NCBI GenBank assembly: GCA_034440615.1
Contig: JAOTOM010004288.1
Location: 1 to 64,000 of the forward strand
DNA: 64,000 nt
Direction of reading: 5' to 3'
Source: Ashinkailepas kermadecensis
Lineage: Eukaryota > Arthropoda > Thecostraca > Neolepadidae
The position numbers and the translations under genes were made by a program. Of this stretch, positions 34,451-45,699 are shown piece by piece; position 1 is the first letter of the stretch; each line of letters opens with the position of its first letter. The notes beneath the pieces are model-generated. The model ran no database searches and was not told the origin of the DNA. It saw only the letters and a list, made by a program, of their open reading frames with translations.

Positions 34451-34898
34451 CAACGTATGCGTAGTCAACGCATACGTGTTTGTGAGGCATATCATTGTTT
34501 CATAGTACTCAATGTCGCTAACCGTGTGTTATTCCAGGCATCCTTGAGATCGTATGCTGTAATAACCGGATCTCTCCGCATTTGGCACATCACAATTAGA
34601 GCAGGATGCGCTGACGTCATCGAAAACCACCACGTGAACATGACGTCACACACAATCAGCTGCATAAATAGCTGGCGACTCGGTAATGGCATCCGCAAGT
34701 GACGCGCTTGGTTCAATGAAGAACGTAAGTGAAGTACGTAACATAACATAACGGGTACATAACATAAAATGACATGAAGTGCATGTGCCGGGACATCCAA
34801 TAAATACGTCAAACAGAAAGCGCATAACACTGACGTTAACACTAGCGTTCTATGCATCCAATGAGGATGCGATGTCTGCGATGGTGGGTGGGGGTGGT

Positions 34899-35099
34899 TC
34901 TTTTACGACGCATTCGACTGCCGGGCAACACGGTTTGGTTGGTTGGCTACTGTTTCTTTACGACTCATCGACTGTTTTGGTCACAAAGCGTTACCGAACT
35001 GTCACGTATGTTGTCACGGACGAGGGGCGGCGACGAGTGAGATTAACGCACAGCATTTCGGTTCGGAGACGAGCATCACACCCCTGGACCACTCGCCTC
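34899..35099 (-). mobile_element. Degenerate SINE (161 bp family) beside a Lys-type tail fragment
   Basis: At 35040-35099 the minus strand shows a head with gaggcgagtggtccaggggt and gatgctcgtctc. The tail reaches 34936 (ctttacgactcatcgactg in plus sense). At 34899-34935 another tail fragment (ttttacgacgcattcgactg) abuts it. Confidence 0.6.
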
Positions 35100-35109
35100 A
35101 ATGCCCACG

Positions 35110-36100
35110 ATGGTGCAAATGACAAAATGTCATGTTGTATCGCATGCACAACCGAACTATGTAGACACGCTGCACAACCAGCGTACATGAAGTAACAGCG
35201 TTCAGGTATCTTCTAGCTATTCGGAGCAGGCCTTAATGGCAATGTCAGTCTCATGTTTTCGTTCACTTGCTGTATCGGAACACATTACTAGACTTACAGC
35301 ACCATCCTATACATTAAATACCATACCATCCTATACATTACAGAACATCGACCAAAACACGGCTTAGATGAGCCAGCTATACTGACTTGTGTTAATCGAC
35401 ACTTTTCAAACCATAATATACAGATAGAGTAACCAGTGCAAAAAGCAATGGTATTAAGGCTGGGAACCATAGCATTCGCGTTTGTCTCTCTTAAGGATTG
35501 ACCAAGACACACGAAGGATTTGGGCAATGCACAACGCAGCACTAATTATAGACCAATATTAACTACCTATCCTGCCCTAGCAGGTTATTAAATCGGCTGG
35601 AATAATTACCTTTGCCCTTCCCCAGCAGCTGAATACATTTGGCGGGAGAGTGACGTGACCTGCTCCAGCAGGATAATTAATTTGGCAGGAAGACCTACGT
35701 GCTCTACCCCAGCAGATGATTTCATTCGACAGGAATGTCTGTTCCCGGACCAAAAAAGACTATTATCATTTCGCTGACAATCGCCGTTCCCGACTTCATG
35801 CGTGCGGGCTAGGCCGAGACACCCCACGACAATATCGTTTAGGGCTTCGACATAACCATCCCCCGAAGACCTCACTCACGCATCCTCAAGTCCCAGGCTT
35901 CTCCATCCAGGGTTGGGCTCCGTAGTCGCGTCCGGTATGGATTGTAGCTCTTTGGGACACCCGCCTTCCTCGATCTGGCCTCCCAGCTTCCTGGCCTCCT
36001 GACCTCCCAGGCGTAAACCGTAACCATACAACGGTTCTCGGCGTTACCGGGGTACCCATCCAGTCCGCGACCGAACTCCTCGCCAGCAGGCACTCTCGTA
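35110..36100. other. No gene; ~57 bp degenerate repeat within
   Basis: At about 35565-35725 a unit with ccagcag, ataatta and ggcagga or ggcggga recurs three times. A 22 bp segment is doubled at 35304-35343. Confidence 0.5.
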
Positions 36101-38580
36101 ACAAAAGGTGGATTTGTGCTTTGTAACCCTGGACGTGGAGAGGAAAATTGTTGGGTAATCGAACACGGAGAATATCTTTCTTCAAATCTGTCACATCAGA
36201 AACTCAGTTTGCACTATCCAGTGAATCTTAACCAGTGTTGGAAAAATGGACATTTTTGGGACATTTGGCTGTCCAAAGAATTATACACTCCCAAAAATAT
36301 CCACTCCTTGGGCTGCCAACTACCAGATGAAGAGCTAATGCATAACAAGAAATCCCAACTAGTTCTGCCACTATCACATAATGATAATTGTTAACATAGC
36401 CCACAGAGCAGCACGCTCAATGGACTATATGGTGATCTTTGACTAGTATTGAGAATGAGATCCGCCAGTTCTAATAATCTTCATCTTGTGTAATCATTTT
36501 GGGTCCTTGACACGTCAACTTGGCAACATTATTGAGAATAATGTACATTTGTTATTTCAGCTGATCACCAGGGCTGCAGAAACATTCAAAGAGAATGCAA
36601 GGAAAAGAACAGAAGATGAGATGCCTGTTAGAGTTGAAGAATGACAGGATACCAGCAGAATGGAACGTACAGTTGGGATCACTATGCATATGACCATAAC
36701 AGTGAATATATAAAAATATAATTGTGCAAGTCAAGTGTATACTGGTGCAAGTGTAATTGCCTAGTACAAGTGAATAAACAAACATACATGCCTTCATTAA
36801 CTTACTTTCCATTCACAAAAATGCCCTGACTAGAAGTGCTCAGAAGAATGCAAGACCAAAACTAGAAGGAGAACTGGAGTAGGCAGTACACAACTCGCAA
36901 CTAGATAGGCATAAAGGGAATGATGTTCCGAATATCTCAGTAGGTGCAAGTCATGCTTTGGCATGGCAGTTTTTTTTAAAAGGTGGGAGGCAAAAACCCA
37001 ACAAAATTGTACTCAGTGTCAAATGGGATGGGTGCACCCAACAATATCCTGAGACACTTCATAAGTGCACAATCAATGTGCATGAATACATGCTTAGGTG
37101 CACTGGAGTGACACCAAACCCATAGGAGTAAAAAATAATGTATTCCGACACCAAAATAAGCAGACTAGCCCTTAACTCCAAAGCATTTGTCCGCTGAAAA
37201 TGATTGTTTTCAGCAGCCTTCAAAATGTAAAAAATCAAACAATTCTGTCCAAACAAGAACAAAGTCAGAAAGCTTCATCTATTACAGGGCCACCCATTAA
37301 TGAAGACCCTAGGTAGGTATGCCACTGGGTGCATATGCACTTGCATGTTGATGTGGATGCAGATGCACCTAGGTAAAATTTACCTACCTAGATTTGCACC
37401 AAGTACCTACCTAGTAGGTAGGTACTAGGTAACCTACCTACATCCATGCAATCTATCTATAGGTAAGGCATCGCAATATTATCATAGTTCACCCTTTCAC
37501 ACCAACGGCAATAGGCATTCAATTTGAACATTCATTGAGCCTAATTTACGTAGGACGACACCAACCGACGTGTCGACACCACACCACAGCAATTACTCAC
37601 TCCATTGGGTAGTCTCACTTCCCGCCTACCGGTCCATCAATCATCCAAATACCTACATCCTAACACCAGCGCACTGCACAACTACTATATTTGCGACACG
37701 ATATAATCTCTGGACTTCCAAATTCAAAACATGAAGTAATCCCTCTTCCAATGAAGGAAGCTTGCATGCGTCGCCTGGCTAGTAAAGAAAACTACCACTC
37801 TCCGGGACCGATTGGAAATTTAGAGGCTCTTGGCCGGGGGTGAATCATGCCTCTCCAGCTCCCACTCTTTCGGGAGCTTTTTAAACCACCCCGAAGAAAG
37901 GCAATTAAGAAGTAGCCTTTGAATGCTTCCTGAAAGATTGGGATGTTCTACATCAGCTTACGGAAGAGAAAAGGTGTATTTCTGAGTTTTGAAGCAATCG
38001 CAGCCGATCTAAATAAAAGTTATCAGGTAAAATTTACGCGTGAAAATTAGCTAGATCCGTCCAAGACATTCTCCAAACCTGTTAAGACTTTGTGGCAAAA
38101 TAGACCACCAGATATGTCGGTGTCTTTTGATTTCATGACATACATTGTTTCAGAGCGCCACATATTCGTGACACAAATACTGTTTATGCCACTCGGACAC
38201 AGATATTCTACAACTCCGCAAAAATAAAATTTGACTGTGGATTTAATCTGGGTGGCCCAGAGTTAAGATACTAAAGTACAGAGTTAAGATCATTGAAGAA
38301 AATAAGTATTCCTTGAATTTTTCGGGGGCATTTATTTTATCACAATTTATTTTTGAGCCTTTTCTGTAGGTCATAGCTGTTCAATAGCCTTGGGTCATAG
38401 TTCCTCACCGGCTATGCAAATTGTCCATATCGGCCGCACTAAATACCATTAACCACAATTGCCGTATTTATCCGCCGCGTGGTGGTTACTTCCCTTGGTT
38501 ACTTCCTTCCATTGCGTTTCGATCAGGTGAGGTAAGGTTGGGTCCATTATTCTTTCGGTTTTTGTCTGGTTACGAAGTAC
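36100..38580. other. AT-rich island, left part, no gene seen
   Basis: Composition drops sharply from the GC-rich flanks. Frames are short. A tacctacctag-rich patch at 37314-37445 includes the palindrome at 37402-37426. Confidence 0.5.
37402..37426. repeat. Perfect palindrome, 12 bp arms with a 1 bp centre
   Basis: agtacctaccta-g-taggtaggtact, set in flanking CTACCTA/TAGGTAG words. Confidence 0.95.
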
Positions 38581-38589
38581 AAGAAAATC

Positions 38590-39830
38590 TGGTGCTGTAG
38601 TTTCTCATTCCTTGGACTTTGTTTTTTAATGCAATGTTTATGAATGTGCTGAAAATGATTTGACCACTGGTCTCCTCTGCAAATGCATGCTTTTCACTTG
38701 CGACGGAAAATAACACCCAAAAAAAGGCTTGAAGTTGGGTAATTACTAATATAGCTTAAAAAGTAGTGTTCACAATAACAAAAGAAGATGGGGCATGGCC
38801 CAACTTCACCTCCCATAACCTTCCATGCATGAAATATTTTTTTCAAAAAATTTCCAAACAATTTTGTTTCTCAAATTTCAAAAGGAATGACCCAACATAT
38901 GATAGCCTGAAATGTTTTTGAAGAAAAAAATAACTTTTTTTAAAAACAATTTTCCCCCACATTTTTTTATAATCAAAACCCATCAAAGCCTAACCTAACA
39001 TAACCTAACCAAACTTTACCCCTTCTTTGTATGCTTCATGGAGGTAAAATATGTAAATTTGTGTTTTAAGGTGTTTTATGAAATCTTGGCATTTTCATTT
39101 AAATGCAATGTTTACCAATGTGACTAAGATGATGGGAGCACTATTTTTTGTGCACATGCTTACTTTTCAGATTGTGAGCAAAATAACACCAAGAATGGGC
39201 TATGAGTTATGTAGCATAGCATAAAAATAAATGTTTAAAAAATAAAATATATGCAACATAACCTAACCTAACCTCCCTTTGGAGAAAAAATAGTACAAAA
39301 AAGAAAACTGCAAAGAAATTTGTTCTTCGAAAAATTTTCGCAATTTAAAAACCTAGCCAAACCTAACCTGACCTAACATTAGCAGCTTTTGAAGAAAAAA
39401 AATAACTTCAATTCTTAAAAGAAACCCAAAATTTTCCAACTTGAAGAACTGAACTAACCTAACTTGACAAAACCTAACTCATTTGCTTGCTTCATGGAGG
39501 AAAATGTGTATAAAAACTTGTCTTGTTGCCACCTTAAGCATAATAATACCAGTAAAATGTGTATAAAACTTGCCTTGTTGTTAGTTTATACTGCAATAAT
39601 ACCCAAACTTCTCAGCTATGCTGTGGACAAATCTTGCCAAGATTCTTGGCACTGCTGCTAACAGCACCACAGCAAAATTATGGGCTGGTAGGTTTTTTGG
39701 AGTACCATGTTTATGAAGGTGACTTAGATGATGGAACCACTTGTTTTCTGTGCAAATGCTTACTTTTCAGGTTGTGAGCAAAATAATGCCCAAAAGGCTT
39801 TGAGTTAGGCAACATAGCATAAAATAATTG
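38590..39830. repeat. ~0.5-0.6 kb tandem unit, ~3 diverged copies
   Basis: Three matching blocks lie at about 38620-38765, 39090-39235 and 39690-39825. Each reads approximately: aatgcaatgtttatgaa, gatgat, a ctgtgcaaatgcttactttt-like segment, caggttgtgagcaaaataa, then gcatagcataaaa. Between them are frameless AT-rich stretches and CCTAA words. Confidence 0.7.
38983..39480. repeat. Scattered telomere-like CCTAA words
   Basis: Short stretches of cctaacctaac and close variants at about 38983-39010, 39257-39275, 39350-39380 and 39448-39478. CCTAA is the complement of the TTAGG telomere unit of many arthropods. Runs are too short to be a former telomere. Confidence 0.7.
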
Positions 39831-39844
39831 GAGGGTGTTCTATT

Positions 39845-40025
39845 CTTCATTCCAGGAAACATCCACTCAATTTTAGGAAATGTGTACTCTCCATTACTTA
39901 GTGTTTCTAGGGTATACACCATATTTTGGCAAATCCCAAAATTATACCCTTCATTATTTGGTGCTTCTCAAGGTTATACACTCCATATTTTGGCTAGCCC
40001 AAAAAAATTATACACTGAGTCCAAG
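39845..40025. repeat. ~62 bp degenerate repeat, 2-3 copies
   Basis: Copies share catattttggc, cccaaaattatac and ccttcattat or ccattactta with ggtgcttctc. Confidence 0.65.
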
Positions 40026-40099
40026 ACTGAGAAGTGAAAATCCAACACTGATCTTAACACACTTTTTCACATTTCACTTCACTGTCAAATAGCACCATT

Positions 40100-40930
40100 C
40101 AACTTCCAAATGAGAAAAAGTGGGGGATAATCTTCTGGATGATAAAATCCAGAAACGGCAGATTTTTATAACCATGCTCGTGGCATGCCACGTCCAGCCT
40201 CCGCCAGGCGCCAGCCAGCAATGCGCCAACCCCACACGCATGCGTCAGGCCGCATGCGGCGACAGATGCGGCGTCAGGCGTCAGATGCTTGCGGCGCCAC
40301 CCCATGCATCGAACAGAGAATTTGCATTGACAGGACACAACAACGCACACATGCTCGCCCGCGCAGCCGAAAGCCATCGCAACAGCGCAACAGCGCAACA
40401 GCACAACAGCAGAACAGCGCGACAAAGAAGCGTCGACAGCCAACAGACGTGTGTTGTCTCACCTCCATTCGCCAACGGCTCCGATGTTAGTGACGCAGGC
40501 GGCAGAAACCGCAACGAGGGATAGCGAACGGCTGGCGCAGTGGGATGGTGCAACGAGACACACCGGACGACTGAAGTAGCTCAACAGCACGTGAATTAGC
40601 GGCGCGCACCGAGCAACCGCGCGCGACGAGCGGCCCAAGCCAGAGCGGTCCCGGCAACTCGAAACCGGCTTAACTCCTGCTGCGTTCGCCAGTATTCCGC
40701 ATTCTGTTGGTCTTCTGCATTCGCCAGAAAAAAAAAACATTCGCATGGCGAAGTCCTACCGCAGCCAGACCTAACGTGAGTACGACGTTGCTCCGTAACC
40801 CAACGTCCACACCGGGCCGCCTTCACAAGCGATCGTCTGATCGGCGTCGGGCCTTACCGACACACTCATAGAGACACCCGGTCGACACCACGCATCACAC
40901 TTCCTCCCGCTGATCCGACGCCGGGCGGCA
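40100..40930. other. No gene supported
   Basis: GC-rich again after the AT island. A cagcgcaacagcacaa-type 9-10 bp repeat lies at 40380-40430. The long frames covering it are repeat-driven. Confidence 0.4.
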
Positions 40931-40939
40931 ACATTCCGG

Positions 40940-41021
40940 CCGGCGACGAGGCTCGAACCAGCGACCTGGCGGTTGCAAGTCGAGTGAGCTGGCCACCGCG
41001 CCCGTGTCCGGCGGAGACGTG
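40940..41021 (-). mobile_element. tRNA-like sequence (SINE head or pseudogene)
   Basis: Minus strand: A-box-like GTGGCCAGCTCACTCG, TGC at the anticodon position (loop CTTGCAA), B box GGTTCGAGCCTCG. The acceptor stem pairs poorly, so it is probably not a working tRNA. Confidence 0.45.
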
Positions 41022-41462
41022 TGACGGCTGTCACGTGAGTCCGGCGCTGCTGAGGACGTTTGGAGACTGTCACATTGCCGAGAGACGCCGTCCATGTTCA
41101 GCATTCCTCTCCATTCGAAGACTACCCGACCGGGATAGCCACGACCAGGGCTGGGAAAACAGGCTGGTTCTGTATTTTTACCAGCCCGAACATTATCCTC
41201 CTGGAAGATTATTATCTTATTTTTCCTGCTGGAAGGTTAATGGTGCTATTTTGCGATCACTGCAAACCCATGGTGTGTTCACAAGGGCGCAACTCACCGG
41301 GAATGCAAACGGGATGACGTCACGAACGGAAATAGTCATCCTTTTCTAATTCGATGACGACACAATTTTCCTCTCCAAATCCGGCATTTCAAAATATGAA
41401 TCCAGCCCCGGTCGCGACAGTGCAGCAACCTCCGCGGAGATCCCGGCAACGATGCAGGGGTC

Positions 41463-41768
41463 GTCCTCATCCGGCAATACGTCCGCAACACCCGCCGTCC
41501 TCATCCAGCAGCACGTCCGCAACCCCCGCCATCCTCATCCAGCAGCACGTCCGCAACCCCCGCCATCCTCATCCAGCAGCACGTCCGCAACCTCCGCCAT
41601 CCTCATCCAGCAGCACGTCCGCAACCCCCGCCATCCTCATCCAGCAGCACGTCCGCAACCCCCGCCATCCTCATCCAGCAGTACGTCCGCAACCCCCGCC
41701 ATCCTCATCCAGCAGCACGTCCGCAACCCCCGCCATCCTCATCCAGCAGCACGTCCGCAACCTCCGTA
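41463..41768. repeat. 34 bp minisatellite, ~9 units
   Basis: The unit is gcacgtccgcaacccccgcc followed by atcctcatccagca. Confidence 0.95.
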
Positions 41769-42224
41769 CTGGTTCTCCTCGTCTCCAGACACCAAGCGCA
41801 TTTTCTGGAGTTCCGCATTCTTGCAGCACTACCAATATAGCAATCAAGAAAGTTACTGGATATATAAATATCTGGAACTTCCCTGCAGTATGCTCTCGTT
41901 GGTTCGGCATATGTGGAATGTTGCAATGCAGACAGGATGCGCTATTTCGGGACAATGCCGGAAGGCCATGTAGCTTGCGTGCTTGACACAATTGGCCGAA
42001 TATTGCCTGTTCAGGCAGGTCGGGATGCCGAAACGCCGACGTATTAAAACAAAAACTGTAATAACGCAACGCTGGCTCCATTCGGGACGATCCGCGCCAA
42101 TTTTTTTGTTGGGACGTGCGCCAATCTTCGTGAGACAATCTCGCAGTGCTTCGTCGCTATACGCCCGCCAGATTCCGTCAGGTATGCTCGCCGTCCTTCG
42201 CAGAACGTTCGCCCAGTCATCGTG

Positions 42225-42566
42225 GTCCGATCACCTGGCGATCTGCTTGTCCACCCGAGCGCCTGACGATCTGATGGTCCGCTCGAGCGCCTGACGATCT
42301 GTTGGTCCACCCGCGCTCCTGACGATCTGTTGGTCCGCCCGAGCACCTGATGATCTGTTGATCCACCCGCGCACCTGACGATCTGCTGGTCCACCCGCGC
42401 ACCTGACGATCTGTTGGTCCGCCCGCGCACCTGACGATCTGTTGGTCCGCTCGAGCGCCTGCCGATCTGTTGGTCCACCCGCGCACCTGACGATCTGTTG
42501 GTCCGCCCGCGCACCTGACGATCTGCTGGTCCGCCCGCGCACCTGACGATCTGCTCGTCCACCCGC
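42225..42566. repeat. 28 bp minisatellite, ~12 units
   Basis: The unit is gcgcacctgacgatctgttg followed by gtccgccc, with variants gagcgcc, ccaccc and ctgctgg. Confidence 0.95.
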
Positions 42567-42855
42567 GTGCCTCCAACACATGGTCTGGTGGTCTCCGTCC
42601 GCCAATTCCTCGTCCCCGCTCGGTGCGCTGCACGTGTCCCCACTCTGTGCTGCTCGAGCCTGCCGGTTCGCACGTCCGGTCGCGGCTCGGTCCGACCTGG
42701 GCGGTCCGCGGCTCGGTCGGCAGTCGTCGACACCACGTCGCCCGCGAGCCGCCGCCGCCGCGCCACAACCGGCGCCAGCCGCCACAGCCGCGTCGCATTC
42801 GGCGACACACGCCGCCGCCGCGCAGTGCAGCGCCCACACACGACTTTTCACACGA

Positions 42856-42861
42856 TTTATT
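42856..42861 (-). terminator. AATAAA polyadenylation signal candidate
   Basis: AATAAA on the minus strand is followed within 30 nt by GT-rich sequence (cgtgtgaaaagtcgtgtgtg). It lies 121 nt beyond the stop of the candidate exon at 42982-43203. Confidence 0.4.
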
Positions 42862-42981
42862 GACGGCCAGGCCGAGCGGCCACAGCTAGGCTAAGTAGCG
42901 GCGAAGCTCGAGATCGGATCGGGCCGTCGGCACAGCTGGCGCCGAGCGGAGGCGCCGCTGCCGCCGACGGCCGGGGGCAGA

Positions 42982-43203
42982 TCAGCAGGTCATCTCACGG
43001 TCGGCGGCCGCGCCGGAGCCGGCCAGTGTGCCGGCTCCGGCCGGTGACGGTTCAGACGCGGCGCGCCACGCGACAGCGGTGAAGTTCGCTGCGTTCGCCG
43101 GCCGATGAAGCCAATAGCTCGGCGCCGACGTGGCCGGCCACGGTGTGGCGCACGGCGGCGCGACAACGGCCGGCGCCAGGTGCACGTTCCGCCGGCGTCG
43201 CAC
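42982..43203 (-). CDS. Candidate 3' terminal exon, unknown protein
   Basis: An open frame on the minus strand ends in TGA at 42982 and lies 121 nt upstream of an AATAAA with a GT-rich element, the arrangement expected of a last exon. The peptide begins with a basic run (RRRRNVHLAPAVVAPP), continues with SAPSYWLHRPANAANFTAV and ends AAADREMTC. The frame is open back to a TAG at about 43230; no clear polypyrimidine-AG acceptor is visible, so the left border of the exon is uncertain. No family is recognised. GC-rich DNA here gives alternative frames, so the call depends on the poly(A) context. Confidence 0.3.
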   Translation of the reverse strand: MRRRRNVHLAPAVVAPPCATPWPATSAPSYWLHRPANAANFTAVAWRAASEPSPAGAGTLAGSGAAADREMTC

Positions 43204-43229
43204 GCGCCGCGTGACGGTAAAAACGCTAC

Positions 43230-45410
43230 GCTAATCACTCACAGGCGCCGCGACAGAGCCGGCCGGCGGTGTCGGCGGTGACGTGGCGCGGCCGGCGACG
43301 TCACGGCGCGCGCTCGCCGCCCGTGCGGCGTCACGCGAGGTGACGTCACCGGCGGCGAGATGACGACACCGGGCGGGCCGGTGACGAGCGCAGTGTCGAC
43401 GCCGGCCGCCCGGCACGCAGCAATATCGCGGCCGCCGCCACCGCCCGGTGTCCTGAAATTACCGAAGTCGCGCGGAAACCAACGCCAAATGTAAACTTGT
43501 TTTGAGGTGCGGCAGCCGAGCTCTCAGTGTAATTGGCACGACGACGTCCGTCAGGCGCGACGGCGTTCGACTGAAACAGACGGTGCCAATTGCAGGGCAC
43601 GACACGCTGACGTTAAGGCAACGAGGAGTTTTCCCTCGAAGAGCATGGCTTTCACGTTTCAACGTCATTTTACCGTCGAATTGTTTGGACACCACAGCGG
43701 GTGGTGACAGCGTGGCCGGACCACCCGACCAACAGCGAATTTCAGGACACCGCTCACGCCGACTGTCTCACAGCTCGAATGGAATGAGATGAGCCGGCAC
43801 CTGGTGCAAGCGGCGAAAACACAGCAGAACACCGCACTAAGCACATCGCACCGGGTGACAGCAGGGCGGGTAGAGCCGCCGGTCCCCTTGAGCGCGGGGG
43901 CTATGCCCCGGCGCCTCGGGCCCTGTTCACACATATTTGTACGCGTCAAGAACTACGGCGGCGCCCACGTATAGCGCGCCGGTCGGCGCGACGCCGGTCC
44001 GAACACGACGTATGTACAAAAACGCGGCGCCGAGTCCGCACGGAGCGCCGCCGACCATGTGAGATCAAATGAGACAACACCAAGCACGGACATACAGAAA
44101 GGCCACCAGCCGACCGCGTGCTGACGCTGACTAGACTGGCCGCGACCGAGACTAACGGGCGTGCAGCTCGCATCACCTCCCCCCCCCCCTCGCACTATTC
44201 GGCACATGGCGGGTGGCGCGCCAATCACGCAGCGCGCCACCGCACCGCCCGCGCCGGGCTGTGCAGACCGCCTGCACGCGTACGGCGCAGTTGAGACCGA
44301 CCGGCGACTTCCCGCGTCCGACGCCGCACGTGAGCAGAGTCCAGCGGACTCGAACCGAGCCGCCAGCGCCGCTCCGCACGCGCACGAGTCGCAGCCACGT
44401 CGCGGCGGCACGTGACAACACGCACGTGTCGGGCGCACAGCGGCGCTGATGGGTGCAGTTAAAAAAAACACGATTCGCGGTTGTAAACATGCCACGACCG
44501 CGTGCCGAGTACGGTGGAGGCGACTAAAAGACGTGCGCCAGCACACGAGCACCGACCAGCTGCTGTCCGGCAGGTTCGGCTACATCAACAGCGCATCTTC
44601 TGTGTAGCTGATGACGTTCGCTGACGACGAGGACGAGGACGAGGACAGGGAGGCGAAGGTTCGGAGTGCAGGTCCGCTCGTCACTCGCGCCGCCCTCCTC
44701 AGGAGGGCGGAACTCCTCCGCCCAGCCGCCGCCCCACCGCCCATCGCAACATGACCGGACGTGGCGCGAACGCAGCGACCGACGACACGTCCGCCGACCG
44801 CACGCTATGAGTCGACCTTGACCTGGCGGCCGCCTGACGTGCCGACGGCCACCACGCCGGCCCAGATCCGACACTGCCGGCATCCAACCACCCACGAGTA
44901 ACGCCGTCGACACCGGGCTGCGTTCGCCAATCGGCCACCCTCCGCAGAGCCGCAGCCGCCGCAAAGCCGCGGCCGGCACGACCAAGCGCGGCCAGCCCCC
45001 AAGCCACAGCCGGTGGCGGGTCGGCGGCGGCAGCGCCACCGATCGCCGTTGCTGCTGCTGCTGCTGCTGTTGTTAGTAGCGCATAGACCAGAGCCACGTG
45101 CGAAGGCTACCCCGTCAGCCGGCCAGACTGGCCCCCAGTTAGTCGTCACAGGCAGCAGCCCCAGCCGGGTTAGTGGGCGGGGCGTTGGTGGGCGACGGCG
45201 AGCCGGCCCGGCAGAGACCCGCCCCGCCGGGCCGGCTCGAGTAGAAGTCAGTGGAGTCAGTGGAGTCAGTAGAAGTCAGCCGACTCGAGAGTCTTGCACT
45301 GGCGCGACAGGGTGGCATACTGCGAGCCGTTCTGGCCGCTACTCACCGGCGCCGGCGAGTAGCGGCGCGGCAGCGTGCCCGCACGGTGCTCGTCCATCCG
45401 GCCGTTACTG
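43230..45410. other. Very GC-rich stretch, no gene assigned
   Basis: Long overlapping frames on both strands reflect base composition. Two stretches look more protein-like (minus, about 44806-44915, ending in a TAG; plus, about 44530-44604, ending in a TAG), but neither has good splice borders. A GCT/CAG repeat lies at 45050-45070. Confidence 0.3.
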
Positions 45411-45419
45411 GAACAGGTC

Positions 45420-45595
45420 GGCACAGCGTCACACGAGGTTACCACATCGTCATATTGAGTCACCACACCGTCACACAGAGGCACCGCACCGTCACACAGG
45501 GTCACCGCACCGTCACACGAGGTCATCGTATCGTCGCATGTGGTCATCACACCGTTAAACGGGTCACCACACCGTCACACGGACCGGAAGTCACA
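45420..45595. repeat. 18-19 bp array (gtcaccacaccgtcacac)
   Basis: About nine diverged units. Confidence 0.9.
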
Positions 45596-45614
45596 CTACG
45601 CGACCGGAAGGCCG

Positions 45615-45690
45615 TCACTGACGTCACTGTGACGGGGACGCCCGGCAAATGACGTCACTGTGATGGGAAGGCCCGGCAAATGACGTCCAC
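45615..45690. promoter_or_regulatory. Doubled 31 bp segment with CRE-like TGACGTCA sites
   Basis: TGACGTCA occurs at 45619-45626 and 45650-45657, with a third TGACGTCC at 45681. They sit within the repeat caaatgacgtcactgtga. A regulatory role is only an inference from the motif. Confidence 0.25.
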
Positions 45691-45699
45691 CACTGCAAC

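Noticed and set aside
38983..39480. Interstitial telomere from a chromosome fusion
   Set aside because: CCTAA runs are two or three units long and scattered; no continuous array.
44530..44604. Plus-strand C-terminal-looking frame ending SGRFGYINSASSV
   Set aside because: Attractive composition and a PDZ-ligand-like end, but no clean acceptor, and the opposite strand is equally open; too weak to call.
44806..44915. Minus-strand frame ending GTSGGRQVKVDS before a TAG
   Set aside because: Looks protein-like with a possible cgaacgcag acceptor, but the overlapping frame is also open and phase does not clearly fit neighbours.
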